Source: Sphaerisporangium melleum (GTDB taxonomy: Bacteria; Actinomycetota; Actinomycetes; Streptosporangiales; Streptosporangiaceae). Taken from it: a DNA stretch of 63,222 nucleotides. Each line of letters opens with the position of its first letter. The first letter of the stretch is position 1. A program made the position numbers and the translations under genes. This document shows, one piece after another, positions 16,615-24,872 of this stretch. The stretch spans positions 45,180 to 108,401 of the forward strand of contig NZ_BMNT01000034.1 in NCBI RefSeq assembly GCF_014646695.1. The letters are read 5' to 3'. The notes under the pieces were generated by a model. It searched no databases and was not told the DNA's origin. It saw only the letters and a list, made by a program, of their open reading frames with translations.

Positions 16615-17586
16615 ATGACCGACCGACCGAGAGTCCTGTACATCACCGGCTGGCTGCGCAGCGGCAGCACCCTGGTCGGCAACGTGCTCAACGAGCTTCC
16701 CGGCGTCGTGCACGCCGGCGAGCTGCACTACTTGTGGCAGAACGGGGTGCTGCGGGCGGGTACGAACTCGGTCTGCGGCTGCGGGGAGCAGGTTCGCGCC
16801 TGCTCCCTGTGGTCGGCGGTCCTCGCCTCCACGGGCGAGGACGACCTCACCGCGCTGGCGCGCCGCATGACGGCCGCCCAGCGACGCCTGCTGCGCACCC
16901 GGCACACGCGGGCCCGCCTGGCCGAACTCCGGCCGGGCGGGGCCGCCCCCGCCCCGGTGACCGCCGTGCTGGACCGGATGGCGGGGCTGTACCGGGAACT
17001 GGCCGCCCGGGGCGGCGAGCGGCTGGTGGTCGACGGGTCGAAGTACCCGGCCGAGGCCGCCGCGCTGCTCGGACGGGACGACCTGGACGTGCGGGTGCTG
17101 CACGTGGTGCGCGACCCGCGCGCCACCGCCCTGTCCTACCACCGCAGCAAGCAGTACATCGACCCGATGAGCCCGGCCGCCAGCACGGCCTACTGGACGG
17201 CCTTCAACCTCGCCTCCGAACGGGTCGGCGCCGCCGCGGGCGGACGCTACCTGCGGGTGCGCCACGAGGACCTGGCCCGCCGCCCGGCCGAGGTGATCGG
17301 GCAGGTGATGGAGTTCGCCGGGCTGGACGACCCGTCGCCGGTGGCCGCCGGCGGCACCGTGCTGCTGGGGCCCAACCACACGGTCACCGGCAACCCCGAC
17401 CGGCTGACCCACGGCGCGGTGACCATCCGGCCGGACGAGCGGTGGCGCACCGAGCTGCCGTCCCGGCACACGCTGACCGCGACCGCGCTCGCGTTCCCCC
17501 TGCTGGCCCGGTACGGCTACCCGGTGCGGGCGGCCGGCCGCCCCACCCCGATCGGAAAGGAGAGCCTGCGATGGACCTCGGACTGA
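16615..17586 (+). CDS. PAPS-dependent sulfotransferase
   Basis: A 323-residue sulfotransferase. The 5'-phosphosulfate loop is YITGWLRSGSTLVGNVLNEL and the 3'-phosphate region is VLHVVRDPRATALSYHRSK, followed by a YLRVRHEDLARRP segment typical of this fold. It should transfer sulfuryl from PAPS to a hydroxyl or amine of a small molecule. Its neighbours CysD and CysN make the PAPS precursor, so sulfation is clearly part of this pathway. In aziridine-forming AmCP pathways a sulfate ester serves as leaving group, so the sulfate may be transient rather than present in the product. The 3' end overlaps the SDR gene by 16 bases. Confidence 0.9.
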   Translation: MTDRPRVLYITGWLRSGSTLVGNVLNELPGVVHAGELHYLWQNGVLRAGTNSVCGCGEQVRACSLWSAVLASTGEDDLTALARRMTAAQRRLLRTRHTRARLAELRPGGAAPAPVTAVLDRMAGLYRELAARGGERLVVDGSKYPAEAAALLGRDDLDVRVLHVVRDPRATALSYHRSKQYIDPMSPAASTAYWTAFNLASERVGAAAGGRYLRVRHEDLARRPAEVIGQVMEFAGLDDPSPVAAGGTVLLGPNHTVTGNPDRLTHGAVTIRPDERWRTELPSRHTLTATALAFPLLARYGYPVRAAGRPTPIGKESLRWTSD

Positions 17587-18353
17587 CCGGGCGGGTCGCC
17601 ATGGTCGCCGCGGCGAGCAGCGGCCTCGGCCTGGGCGTGGCCCGGGCCCTGGCCGCCGAGGGGGCCCATGTGTCCATCGCCGCCCGCGACCCCGGGCGGC
17701 TGGCCGCCGCGCACGCCGAGGTGGACGCCGCCGGGCCGGGGCGGGTGCTGAGCACCCCGGTGGACATGCGCGACGACGACGCCGTGCAGGCGTGGGTCGA
17801 GCGCACCGCCGCGGAGTTCGGTGCCCTGCACGTGGTGGTGACCAACGCCGGCGGCGTGCCGCACGGCAAGGCCGACGCCTTCACCCCGGGCCAGTACCGC
17901 GAGGCGATGGACTCCTCGATGCTGCCGCACGTGGCGATGTCCCTGGCGGCGCTCCCCCACCTGCGGGCCGCCGGCTGGGGCCGCATCCTGATGATCACCT
18001 CGGAGGCCGTGCGGCAGCCGCTGCCGGGCACCGCCCTGTCGGCGACCGCGCGGGTCGGCCTGCTCGGCTTCGCCAAGGGCCTGGTGCACGCGCTCGGCCC
18101 GAGCGGCGTCACGGTGAACGTGCTGGCGCCCGGCTGCCACCGCACGCCCGCGTTCGAGACGTTCCTGGAAGCGCGCCTGGCCCACGACAAGGAGACCGCG
18201 CTCAAGGAGATCACCGCGGAGATCCCGCTCGGCACGGTCGGCGACCCGGAGGACTTCGGCGCGCTGGCGGCGTTCCTCGCCAGTGAGCAGGCGCGGTTCG
18301 TCACCGGGACGGTGCTGGTGGCCGACGGCGGCAACACCAGGGGGCTGGGATGA
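17571..18353 (+). CDS. Short-chain dehydrogenase/reductase lacking the usual Tyr-x3-Lys
   Basis: A 260-residue SDR. It has an intact nucleotide-binding glycine pattern (VAAASSGLGLGVARAL), VTNAGG near residue 85 and a family-typical end (FVTGTVLVADGGNTRGLG). At the active site, where YxxxK is expected after ITSEAVRQPLPG, it reads TALSATARVGLLGFAKG, so the catalytic Tyr and Lys are not in place. A divergent SDR branch with Ser/Arg at these positions exists. Whether it reduces a ketone, works as an oxidase or is catalytically altered is open. It likely acts on the carrier-bound ketol or its sulfated form. ATGA overlap with cysD. Confidence 0.88.
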   Translation: MDLGLTGRVAMVAAASSGLGLGVARALAAEGAHVSIAARDPGRLAAAHAEVDAAGPGRVLSTPVDMRDDDAVQAWVERTAAEFGALHVVVTNAGGVPHGKADAFTPGQYREAMDSSMLPHVAMSLAALPHLRAAGWGRILMITSEAVRQPLPGTALSATARVGLLGFAKGLVHALGPSGVTVNVLAPGCHRTPAFETFLEARLAHDKETALKEITAEIPLGTVGDPEDFGALAAFLASEQARFVTGTVLVADGGNTRGLG

Positions 18354-19270
18354 GCCCGGCCATGGTGGACTACCAGCTCGGGCAGCTCGACGCGCTGGAG
18401 TCGGAGGCGATTCACGTCTTCCGCGAGGTGGCCGCCGAGTTCGAGCGCCCCGCCCTGCTGTTCTCCGGCGGCAAGGACTCCATCGTCCTGCTCCGCCTGG
18501 CCGAGAAGGCGTTCTGGCCGGCGCCGATCCCCTTCCCCGCGGTGCACGTGGACACCGGCCACAACTTCCCCGAGGTGCTCGACTTCCGCGACCGGCGGGT
18601 CGCCGAGCTCGGGATGCGGCTGGTCGTCGGCTCGGTGCAGGCGTCCATCGACGCCGGCCGGGTCGCCGAGCAGGGGGGCCGGTGGCCGACCCGCAACCGG
18701 CTGCAGACCACCACCCTGCTGGACACCATCGCCGAGCACCGCTTCGACGCGATGTTCGGCGGCGCCCGCCGGGACGAGGACAAGGCGCGGGCCAAGGAGC
18801 GCATGCTCTCCTTCCGCGACGAGTTCGGGCAGTGGGACCCCAAGAACCAGCGCCCCGAGCTGTGGAACCTGTTCAACACGCGCATCCGCAAGGGTGAGCA
18901 CATCCGGGTCTTCCCGCTGTCCAACTGGACCGAGCTGGACGTGTGGCAGTACATCGCCCGGGAAGGCCTGGAGGTCCCCTCCATCTACTTCGCCCACACC
19001 AGGCGGGTGTTCGACCGCGACGGCATGCTGCTCGCCGAGAACCCGCACCTCGCGCCCGGCCCGGACGAGCCGGTGTACGAGACGACGGTGCGCTTCCGGA
19101 CGGTGGGCGACATGACCTGCACCGGAGCGGTCTCCTCGGCGGCCACCGACGTGGAGTCGATCATCAAGGAGATCGCGGTCGCCCGGACCACCGAGCGCGG
19201 GGCGACCCGTGCCGACGACCGGGCCAGCGAGGCGGCGATGGAGGACCGCAAGCGCGAAGGCTACTTCTGA
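18350..19270 (+). CDS. cysD: Sulfate adenylyltransferase subunit 2
   Basis: A 306-residue adenylyltransferase subunit of the PP-loop family (LLFSGGKDSIVLLRLAEKAF). It continues with HVDTGHNFPEVLDFRDRRV, GGARRDEDKARAKERMLSFR and a C-terminal RCTGA-like MTCTGAVSSAATDVESIIKE. With CysN it makes APS from sulfate and ATP. It begins on the stop codon of the SDR gene inside the AmCP operon, so it is probably a pathway copy that supplies activated sulfate to the sulfotransferase rather than the main assimilatory enzyme. No CysH, CysI or siroheme genes are nearby. Confidence 0.95.
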   Translation: MSPAMVDYQLGQLDALESEAIHVFREVAAEFERPALLFSGGKDSIVLLRLAEKAFWPAPIPFPAVHVDTGHNFPEVLDFRDRRVAELGMRLVVGSVQASIDAGRVAEQGGRWPTRNRLQTTTLLDTIAEHRFDAMFGGARRDEDKARAKERMLSFRDEFGQWDPKNQRPELWNLFNTRIRKGEHIRVFPLSNWTELDVWQYIAREGLEVPSIYFAHTRRVFDRDGMLLAENPHLAPGPDEPVYETTVRFRTVGDMTCTGAVSSAATDVESIIKEIAVARTTERGATRADDRASEAAMEDRKREGYF

Positions 19271-19361
19271 CCCCGGTGCGCCGGGCCGGCCGCCGCCGGC
19301 CCGGCGCACCGGGACCGGCCCCGACCACCGTTGGTTTCCGACCCCGGCGAATCGAGCTCAC

Positions 19362-20624
19362 ATGGACATCCTCCGGTTCGCTACGGCCGGCTCGGTCGAC
19401 GACGGCAAGAGCACCCTCGTCGGCCGCCTGCTGTACGACTCCAAATCGATCTTCGAGGACCAGCTCGACGCGGTCGAACGGGCCAGCACGGCCCGCGGCA
19501 ACGACCGCATCGACCTGGCACTGCTCACCGACGGCCTGCGCGCCGAACGCGAGCAGGGCATCACCATCGACGTGGCCTACCGCTACTTCGCCACGCCCAA
19601 GCGCAAGTTCATCATCGCCGACACCCCCGGCCACCTGCAGTACACCCGCAACATGGTGACCGGCGCCTCCACCGCCGACCTGGCCATCGTCCTGGTCGAC
19701 GCCACCAAGGGCGTGCTGGAGCAGAGCCGCAGGCACGCCGTGCTGCTCAGCCTGCTCGGCGTGCCGCACATCGTGGTCTGCGTGAACAAGATGGACCTGG
19801 TCGGCTACAGCCGCGAGGTCTTCGAACGCATCCGGGAGGAGTTCACGGCCTTCGCCGCCAAGCTGACCGCCTCCGACGTGACGTTCGTGCCCATCTCGGC
19901 GCTGAACGGCGACAACGTGGTGGAGCGCTCGCACGAGATGCCCTGGTACGAGGGCGGCTCGCTGCTGCACCTGCTGGAGACCGTGCACATCGCCTCCGAC
20001 CGCAACCTGGTCGACCTGCGCTTCCCGGTGCAGTACGTCATCAGGCCGCGCTCGGGCGGGGCCTACCACGACTACCGCGGGTACGCCGGCCAGCTCGCCG
20101 GCGGGACGCTGCGGCCCGGCGACGAGGTGCTGCACCTGCCCTCGGGGCTGACCACCCGGGTGACCGGCATCGACACCATCGACGGGCCGGTGGCCGAGGC
20201 GTTCCCGCCGATGTCGGTCACGCTGCGGCTGGCCGACGACATCGACATCTCCCGCGGCGACATGCTCTGCCGCCCGCGCAACGCGCCGCAGATCACCCAG
20301 GACGTGGACCTGATGGTGTGCTGGATGGGCGACCGGCCCCTGCACCCGCGCACCACCCTGGCGGTCAAGCACACCACCCGCACCGCGCGGGCGCTGGTGC
20401 GCGACCTGCACTACCGGCTGGACGTGCACACGCTGCACCGCGACCAGGACGCGAGCCAGCTGCGGCGCAACGAGATCGGCCGGGTGAGCCTGCGCGTCAC
20501 CCAGCCGCTGTTCTGCGACACCTACTCGCGCAACCGCCTGACCGGCGGCGTCATCCTCATCGACGAGGCGACCAACGCCACCGTCGGCGCCGGCATGATC
20601 ACCGGCTCCGGCGGCATCGACTGA
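19362..20624 (+). CDS. cysN: Sulfate adenylyltransferase subunit 1 (GTPase)
   Basis: A 420-residue EF-Tu-like GTPase that drives APS synthesis. G1 is GSVDDGKSTLVGRLLYD, the switch region is AEREQGITIDVAYRYF, G3 is DTPGHLQYTRNM and G4 is VNKMDLV, followed by two beta-barrel domains. Its length fits CysN alone. There is no C-terminal APS kinase domain, so PAPS formation needs a kinase encoded elsewhere. A 91-bp gap separates it from cysD, and the ribosome site is weak. A strong hairpin after its stop suggests it is the last gene of the first transcription block. Confidence 0.95.
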   Translation: MDILRFATAGSVDDGKSTLVGRLLYDSKSIFEDQLDAVERASTARGNDRIDLALLTDGLRAEREQGITIDVAYRYFATPKRKFIIADTPGHLQYTRNMVTGASTADLAIVLVDATKGVLEQSRRHAVLLSLLGVPHIVVCVNKMDLVGYSREVFERIREEFTAFAAKLTASDVTFVPISALNGDNVVERSHEMPWYEGGSLLHLLETVHIASDRNLVDLRFPVQYVIRPRSGGAYHDYRGYAGQLAGGTLRPGDEVLHLPSGLTTRVTGIDTIDGPVAEAFPPMSVTLRLADDIDISRGDMLCRPRNAPQITQDVDLMVCWMGDRPLHPRTTLAVKHTTRTARALVRDLHYRLDVHTLHRDQDASQLRRNEIGRVSLRVTQPLFCDTYSRNRLTGGVILIDEATNATVGAGMITGSGGID

Positions 20625-20648
20625 CGGCGGCGCCTCGAAGGGCCCGCC

Positions 20649-20695
20649 CCCACTCGGCGCCGCGCGGAATTGAGTAGTGCGCGGCGCCAAGTGGG
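20649..20695 (+). terminator. Strong hairpin after cysN
   Basis: The arms CCCACTCGGCGCCGCGC (20649-20665) and GCGCGGCGCCAAGTGGG (20679-20695) pair over 17 bp with one mismatch around a 13-nt AT-rich loop. There is no T-run, as is common for actinomycete terminators. It lies 24 bp past the cysN stop and splits the cluster into two blocks. Confidence 0.6.
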
Positions 20696-20819
20696 TAACG
20701 CAGGCCATTGCTCCGGCACCACCGCCTTTCGTACCTTCTTCTTGGTCAACCAGCGCTGTCAGCCAGTTCCCACGGACCCCCTGGATCCCCCGGACACCAG
20801 AGCACTGGAAGGAGCTCCG

Positions 20820-22058
20820 ATGCCGACCCTTCGACCGTCGGACGTCCATACCCTCGCCACCGCCGTCGTGGACTCCATCGCGGTGGCCCTCGACCCCGAC
20901 GCCCCGCACTCCGGCCTGTACTACTGGGAGTGCGCCCGCCCGTACACCGGCAAGGTGGTGGAGGCGGTGCGCGACGCCGAGAACCCCACCATCAGAGAGC
21001 TCGGACGCGCCCTGATCGACGCCCCCGCCGACCCAGAGCGGTACGCCGCCCTGCGCGAGGCGCTGAAGGCCCCGGAGGCGCAGGGGCCTGACACCGACCG
21101 CATCTTCGACCTGGCCTGGGAGTCGGAGTGCAACAACCGGCTCGGCCACCACGTGGGCGCGCACTACACCGCCAAGGAGGGCCTGGTCAGCGTCGACGAC
21201 CTGCGCACCCTGCCCCCGGGCCCGGGCCTGCCGCCCGGCGCCGACCCGGAGGTGCTGATCGTGGTGCCGTTCCGCGACCGCGACACCGGCGGCGCCCGCC
21301 TGCGCAACCTGCTCGCCTGCTTACAGTCGCTGCGCGACCAGTCCTTACCCCGTGACCGCTACCAGGTCACCGTCGTGGAATCCGACTCCTTCCCCCGCTG
21401 GCGCGACGTCATCGAGCCGTACGCCGACAACTACCTGTTCGCCCCCAAGGCGAGCACGTTCAACAAGTCGTGGGTGGTCAACGTCGGCGTGGTGCACTCC
21501 CCCGGCCGCTCGGAGGTCGTCTCCATCCTGGACGCCGACGTGCTCGCCGACCGGGACTTCGTCCGCCGCAACGCCGAGCGGTTCGAGCGCCCCGGCACGA
21601 TGGGCCACCTGACCTACCGCAACATGCTCTGCCTGGACACCCCCTCCAGCCAGCGGGCGATCAGGGAGCGGCTGTGGGACCGCGCCGCCCAGCCCGACCT
21701 GGACCACCTGCGCGGCTACACCCTGCGCCGCGGGCCCGGCTGCTCGCTGTGGGTGCGCACCAGCGCGTTCTTCCGCATCGACGGCATGGACGAGCGCTAC
21801 GAGGGCTGGGGCGGCGAGGACATCGACTTCAACTACCGCTTCGACTTCGCCAACGCCTACGACAGCTACGACGACCCGCTGCTGCACCTGCGCCACCCTC
21901 CGGCGTCGGCGCTGCGCGAGGACGGCGAGCTGGTCAACGCGCACATCCCGCCGCTGAGCTGGAAGCCCGAGGAGCCGATCGGCCGCATCGACCGCTTCGC
22001 CCACGAGATCACGCCCGTCACGGGCGAACAGACGAAAGAAACGGTGGAAGCGGCATGA
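20820..22058 (+). CDS. GT-A glycosyltransferase with an extra N-terminal region
   Basis: A 412-residue glycosyltransferase. Residues about 1-135 form an N-terminal region I do not recognise (contains YYWECARPYTGKVVEAVRD). The GT-A domain begins at EVLIVVPFRDRD, with the DxD-like ILDADVLADRDF and a galactosyltransferase-type FRIDGMDERYEGWGGEDIDF motif. GGAAGGAG before the ATG is an excellent ribosome site. It opens the second block after the hairpin and overlaps the radical SAM gene by ATGA, so the two are translated together. It probably transfers a sugar to the AmCP-derived core or to a carrier intermediate. The donor is unknown. Confidence 0.85.
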   Translation: MPTLRPSDVHTLATAVVDSIAVALDPDAPHSGLYYWECARPYTGKVVEAVRDAENPTIRELGRALIDAPADPERYAALREALKAPEAQGPDTDRIFDLAWESECNNRLGHHVGAHYTAKEGLVSVDDLRTLPPGPGLPPGADPEVLIVVPFRDRDTGGARLRNLLACLQSLRDQSLPRDRYQVTVVESDSFPRWRDVIEPYADNYLFAPKASTFNKSWVVNVGVVHSPGRSEVVSILDADVLADRDFVRRNAERFERPGTMGHLTYRNMLCLDTPSSQRAIRERLWDRAAQPDLDHLRGYTLRRGPGCSLWVRTSAFFRIDGMDERYEGWGGEDIDFNYRFDFANAYDSYDDPLLHLRHPPASALREDGELVNAHIPPLSWKPEEPIGRIDRFAHEITPVTGEQTKETVEAA

Positions 22059-23242
22059 CGCTCATCCAGGACCTGCCCTCCGGCGCCGCCGGCCTGGCCC
22101 CCGAGGGGGCCGGCCGGGCGCCGCGCACCCTCGGCACCGACCGGATCGACCGCAACCTCGACCTGGCCGGGAAGATCTACCAGCGGTCGATCTACCCGAG
22201 CGTCGAGCGGGTCGCCGAAGGAGGGCGGCTGTCGTCGCCGCTGGTGGTCGACCTCGACCCGACCACGCTGTGCGACCTGGCCTGCCCGGAGTGCATCAGC
22301 TCGGGCGTGCTGCACAAGGGCGCCCTGTCGCGCGACCGCATCGTGGAACTGGCGCACGAGCTGGCCGCCTCCAACGTCAAGGCGGTGATCCTGATCGGCG
22401 GCGGCGAGCCCCTCATGCACCGGTCGATCGGCACGATCATCACCATCCTGCACGAGGCCGGCATCCAGATCGGGCTGGTCACCAACGGCACCCTCCTCGG
22501 CCGCTACATGGACCAGATCGCCGAGATGGTGTCCTGGGTGCGGGTGTCGATGGACGCCGGCACCCTGCAGACCTACGACAAGTTCCGGCCGAGCCGCCGC
22601 AAGACCAGCGTCTTCCCGACCATCATCGACAACATCCGGCAGCTCGCCGAGCGCAAGCGCGGCGCCCTCGGGTACTCCTTCCTGCTGATGCAGCGCCGCG
22701 ACGCCGACGGCGCCGTGGTGGACACCAACTACCACGAGGTGTACACGGCGGGGAAGCTCGCCAAGGACCTGGGCTGCGACTACTTCGAGCTGAAGGCGAT
22801 GCTCGACGACGACCACTTCACGGTCAACCAGACGCCGGACGACGTCGCCATGGTGGAGGAGCAGCTCGCCCGGCTGCGCGAGCTGGAGGACGGCACGTTC
22901 CACCTGCTGGGCTCGTCCAACTGGGAGACCGTGCGCCGCGACCTCGACCCGGTGCAGCCCAAGGACTACGCCACCTGCCACGTGGCCGAGCTGCGCACGA
23001 CGGTCACCCCGAACGGCGTGTTCGTCTGCCCCTACCACCGGGGCAACCCCAAGGCCCGGCTCGGTGACATCAACGACTCGTCGTTCGCCGAACTGTGGCA
23101 CCAGGCCGACACCACCGTGGTCGATCCCCGCACGGACTGCAAGTTCCACTGCGCCCGGCACCAGACCAACCTGGAGATCGCCGCGGTGCCGGGCCGGGAA
23201 CGCCCGGTGGAACTCCTCGACGACTTCGACCCCTTCATCTAG
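22055..23242 (+). CDS. Radical SAM enzyme with SPASM-like C-terminus
   Basis: A 395-residue radical SAM protein. The cluster motif CDLACPEC gives Cys 73, 77 and 80 (C-x3-C-x2-C). IGGGEPLMHRS binds SAM, followed by VTNGTLL and VSMDAGTLQTYDKFR. The C-terminal third carries further cysteines (YATCHVAELR, VFVCPYHRGNPKARLGDIND, DCKFHCARH), as in SPASM/twitch proteins holding auxiliary clusters. Such enzymes perform epimerisation, dehydrogenation, deoxygenation or C-C bond formation, often on sugars or peptides. Tight coupling to the glycosyltransferase suggests the sugar or the aglycone next to it as substrate. Confidence 0.88.
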   Translation: MTLIQDLPSGAAGLAPEGAGRAPRTLGTDRIDRNLDLAGKIYQRSIYPSVERVAEGGRLSSPLVVDLDPTTLCDLACPECISSGVLHKGALSRDRIVELAHELAASNVKAVILIGGGEPLMHRSIGTIITILHEAGIQIGLVTNGTLLGRYMDQIAEMVSWVRVSMDAGTLQTYDKFRPSRRKTSVFPTIIDNIRQLAERKRGALGYSFLLMQRRDADGAVVDTNYHEVYTAGKLAKDLGCDYFELKAMLDDDHFTVNQTPDDVAMVEEQLARLRELEDGTFHLLGSSNWETVRRDLDPVQPKDYATCHVAELRTTVTPNGVFVCPYHRGNPKARLGDINDSSFAELWHQADTTVVDPRTDCKFHCARHQTNLEIAAVPGRERPVELLDDFDPFI

Positions 23243-23263
23243 CACCTAGCGGCGGGACGGACC

Positions 23264-24850
23264 ATGCGCATCGCGGTGATCGGAGCGGGGCCCGCGGGCC
23301 TCACCAGTGCCCGGCAGGCACTGGAGGCGGGACACGACGTCGAGGTCTTCGAACGGCACGACGACGTGGGCGGGATCTGGAACCCGGCGTCCATGGGCGC
23401 CTACGAGGGCGTCAGGATGCAGACCTCGCGGTCGGGCTTCCCGTTCTCCGACTACGCGCCGGAGCGGGGAGGAGAGTTCCTCACGGTCGCCGAGATGCAT
23501 TCCTACCTGCGCGAGTACGCCGCAAGGTCCGGTGTGGCGCCGGTCATCCGGTTCGGGCACGAGGTGACCCGGGTGGCCCGCCACGACGAGGGCTGGCAGG
23601 TCACCGCCGCGCACCGCGGCGTGGCGGGCACCGGCCGGTTCGACGCGGTCATGGTCGCCAACGGCGAGCTGTGGCGGCCCCGGGTGCCGGCGGCCGCGGC
23701 CGCCGCGCCACCGGGGGTGCGGGTGATGACCGCCAAGGACTACCGGAACCCGGGCGCCCTGCGCGGCCTGCGGGTGCTGGTCGCCGGGGGCGGGGTGAGC
23801 GGGGCCGACATCGCCTCCGAACTGGTCGGCGAGGCGGCGTCGGTCGACTGGGCGGTGCGCCGCAGGCAGTTGTTCCTGCCGCGCGACTGCGGCGGCCTGG
23901 CCAACGACATGCTGTTCTCCTACATCGGCCGGGTCGCCCTGGAGGAGATGCCCTTCGGCGCTTACCTGGAGTGGCTGGAGCGGCTGCTGCCGGAGTACAT
24001 GAGCATGTACCGCGCCACGGGGCTGCTGCCGGAGACCGGCTTCCACGGCGCCGTGCACGTGAACGAGAAGATCATCCCGCACGTGTTCCGCGGCGACGTC
24101 CGGGCGCGGGCGGCGTTCGACCGCTTCGACGCGAGCGGCGCGGTGCAGTTCGCCGACGGCGGCCGCGAGCAATACGACGTGGTCATCCTGTGCTTCGGCT
24201 ACGAGATGCCCGACTACGGGTTCATCGAGGGCTTCCGCCGCCAGGAGCTGTACGAGCACTTCTTCTGGTACCGCCATCCGAGCCTGGTCGTGGTCAACAC
24301 GCCGGTGGACACCGACGCGTTCGGCACGGCCTGCCCGTACTTCGAGGCCATCGCCGGATGGGGACTGGCCGTGCTGTCGGGCCGGGCGGAGCTGCCCGGC
24401 CGGGAGGAGATGGCCGCCTGGTGCGAGCGGCACCTGGGCGCGCTGCACGACCGGCGCTACTACGACTGCTGGCTGGAGACCGTCCGCATCGGCCTGGAAA
24501 GCGGCGCGCTGCCCGACCCTGCCACCCGGTTCGCCGACTACTGGCGCCTGGTGTCCGGTCTGGTGGTCCCGGCCAACCTGCGGCCCGGCGCGCAGCAGGA
24601 CCTGCCCGCGCCCTGCGACGACCTGTTCGACCTCACCGAGCTCCGGCGGCGGCTGCTGGCCTGGCTCCCCGAGCCGGCCCGGGACGCGCTGCTGGCCGGC
24701 GGGCAGATCGACGCCGCGGACCACGCGGCCGCGGGGCAGGTGACGCCGGCCCTGCGCATCCCCCCGTGGCTGCCCTACCGCCAGCGCCTCGACGACGGCC
24801 AGGCGCCGCCCCTGCCCGGCACGCAGCGCGTCCCGGCCGGCGCCGCCTAG
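23264..24850 (+). CDS. Flavin-containing monooxygenase (FMO-like)
   Basis: A 528-residue class B flavoprotein monooxygenase. FAD-binding [17 protein letters not shown] is at the N-terminus, then DDVGGIWNP and the FMO-like [15 protein letters not shown] region. The NADPH-binding [19 protein letters not shown] is near residue 175, and [17 protein letters not shown] comes later. FMOs oxidise soft nucleophiles, mostly N-hydroxylating amines or S-oxidising thioethers. Here N-hydroxylation of an amine in the AmCP product is a reasonable guess. It follows the radical SAM gene by 21 bp. The last 60 residues are Pro/Ala-rich. Confidence 0.88.
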   Translation: MRIAVIGAGPAGLTSARQALEAGHDVEVFERHDDVGGIWNPASMGAYEGVRMQTSRSGFPFSDYAPERGGEFLTVAEMHSYLREYAARSGVAPVIRFGHEVTRVARHDEGWQVTAAHRGVAGTGRFDAVMVANGELWRPRVPAAAAAAPPGVRVMTAKDYRNPGALRGLRVLVAGGGVSGADIASELVGEAASVDWAVRRRQLFLPRDCGGLANDMLFSYIGRVALEEMPFGAYLEWLERLLPEYMSMYRATGLLPETGFHGAVHVNEKIIPHVFRGDVRARAAFDRFDASGAVQFADGGREQYDVVILCFGYEMPDYGFIEGFRRQELYEHFFWYRHPSLVVVNTPVDTDAFGTACPYFEAIAGWGLAVLSGRAELPGREEMAAWCERHLGALHDRRYYDCWLETVRIGLESGALPDPATRFADYWRLVSGLVVPANLRPGAQQDLPAPCDDLFDLTELRRRLLAWLPEPARDALLAGGQIDAADHAAAGQVTPALRIPPWLPYRQRLDDGQAPPLPGTQRVPAGAA

Positions 24851-24872
24851 CCCCCACCCCCTAGGAGACGAT

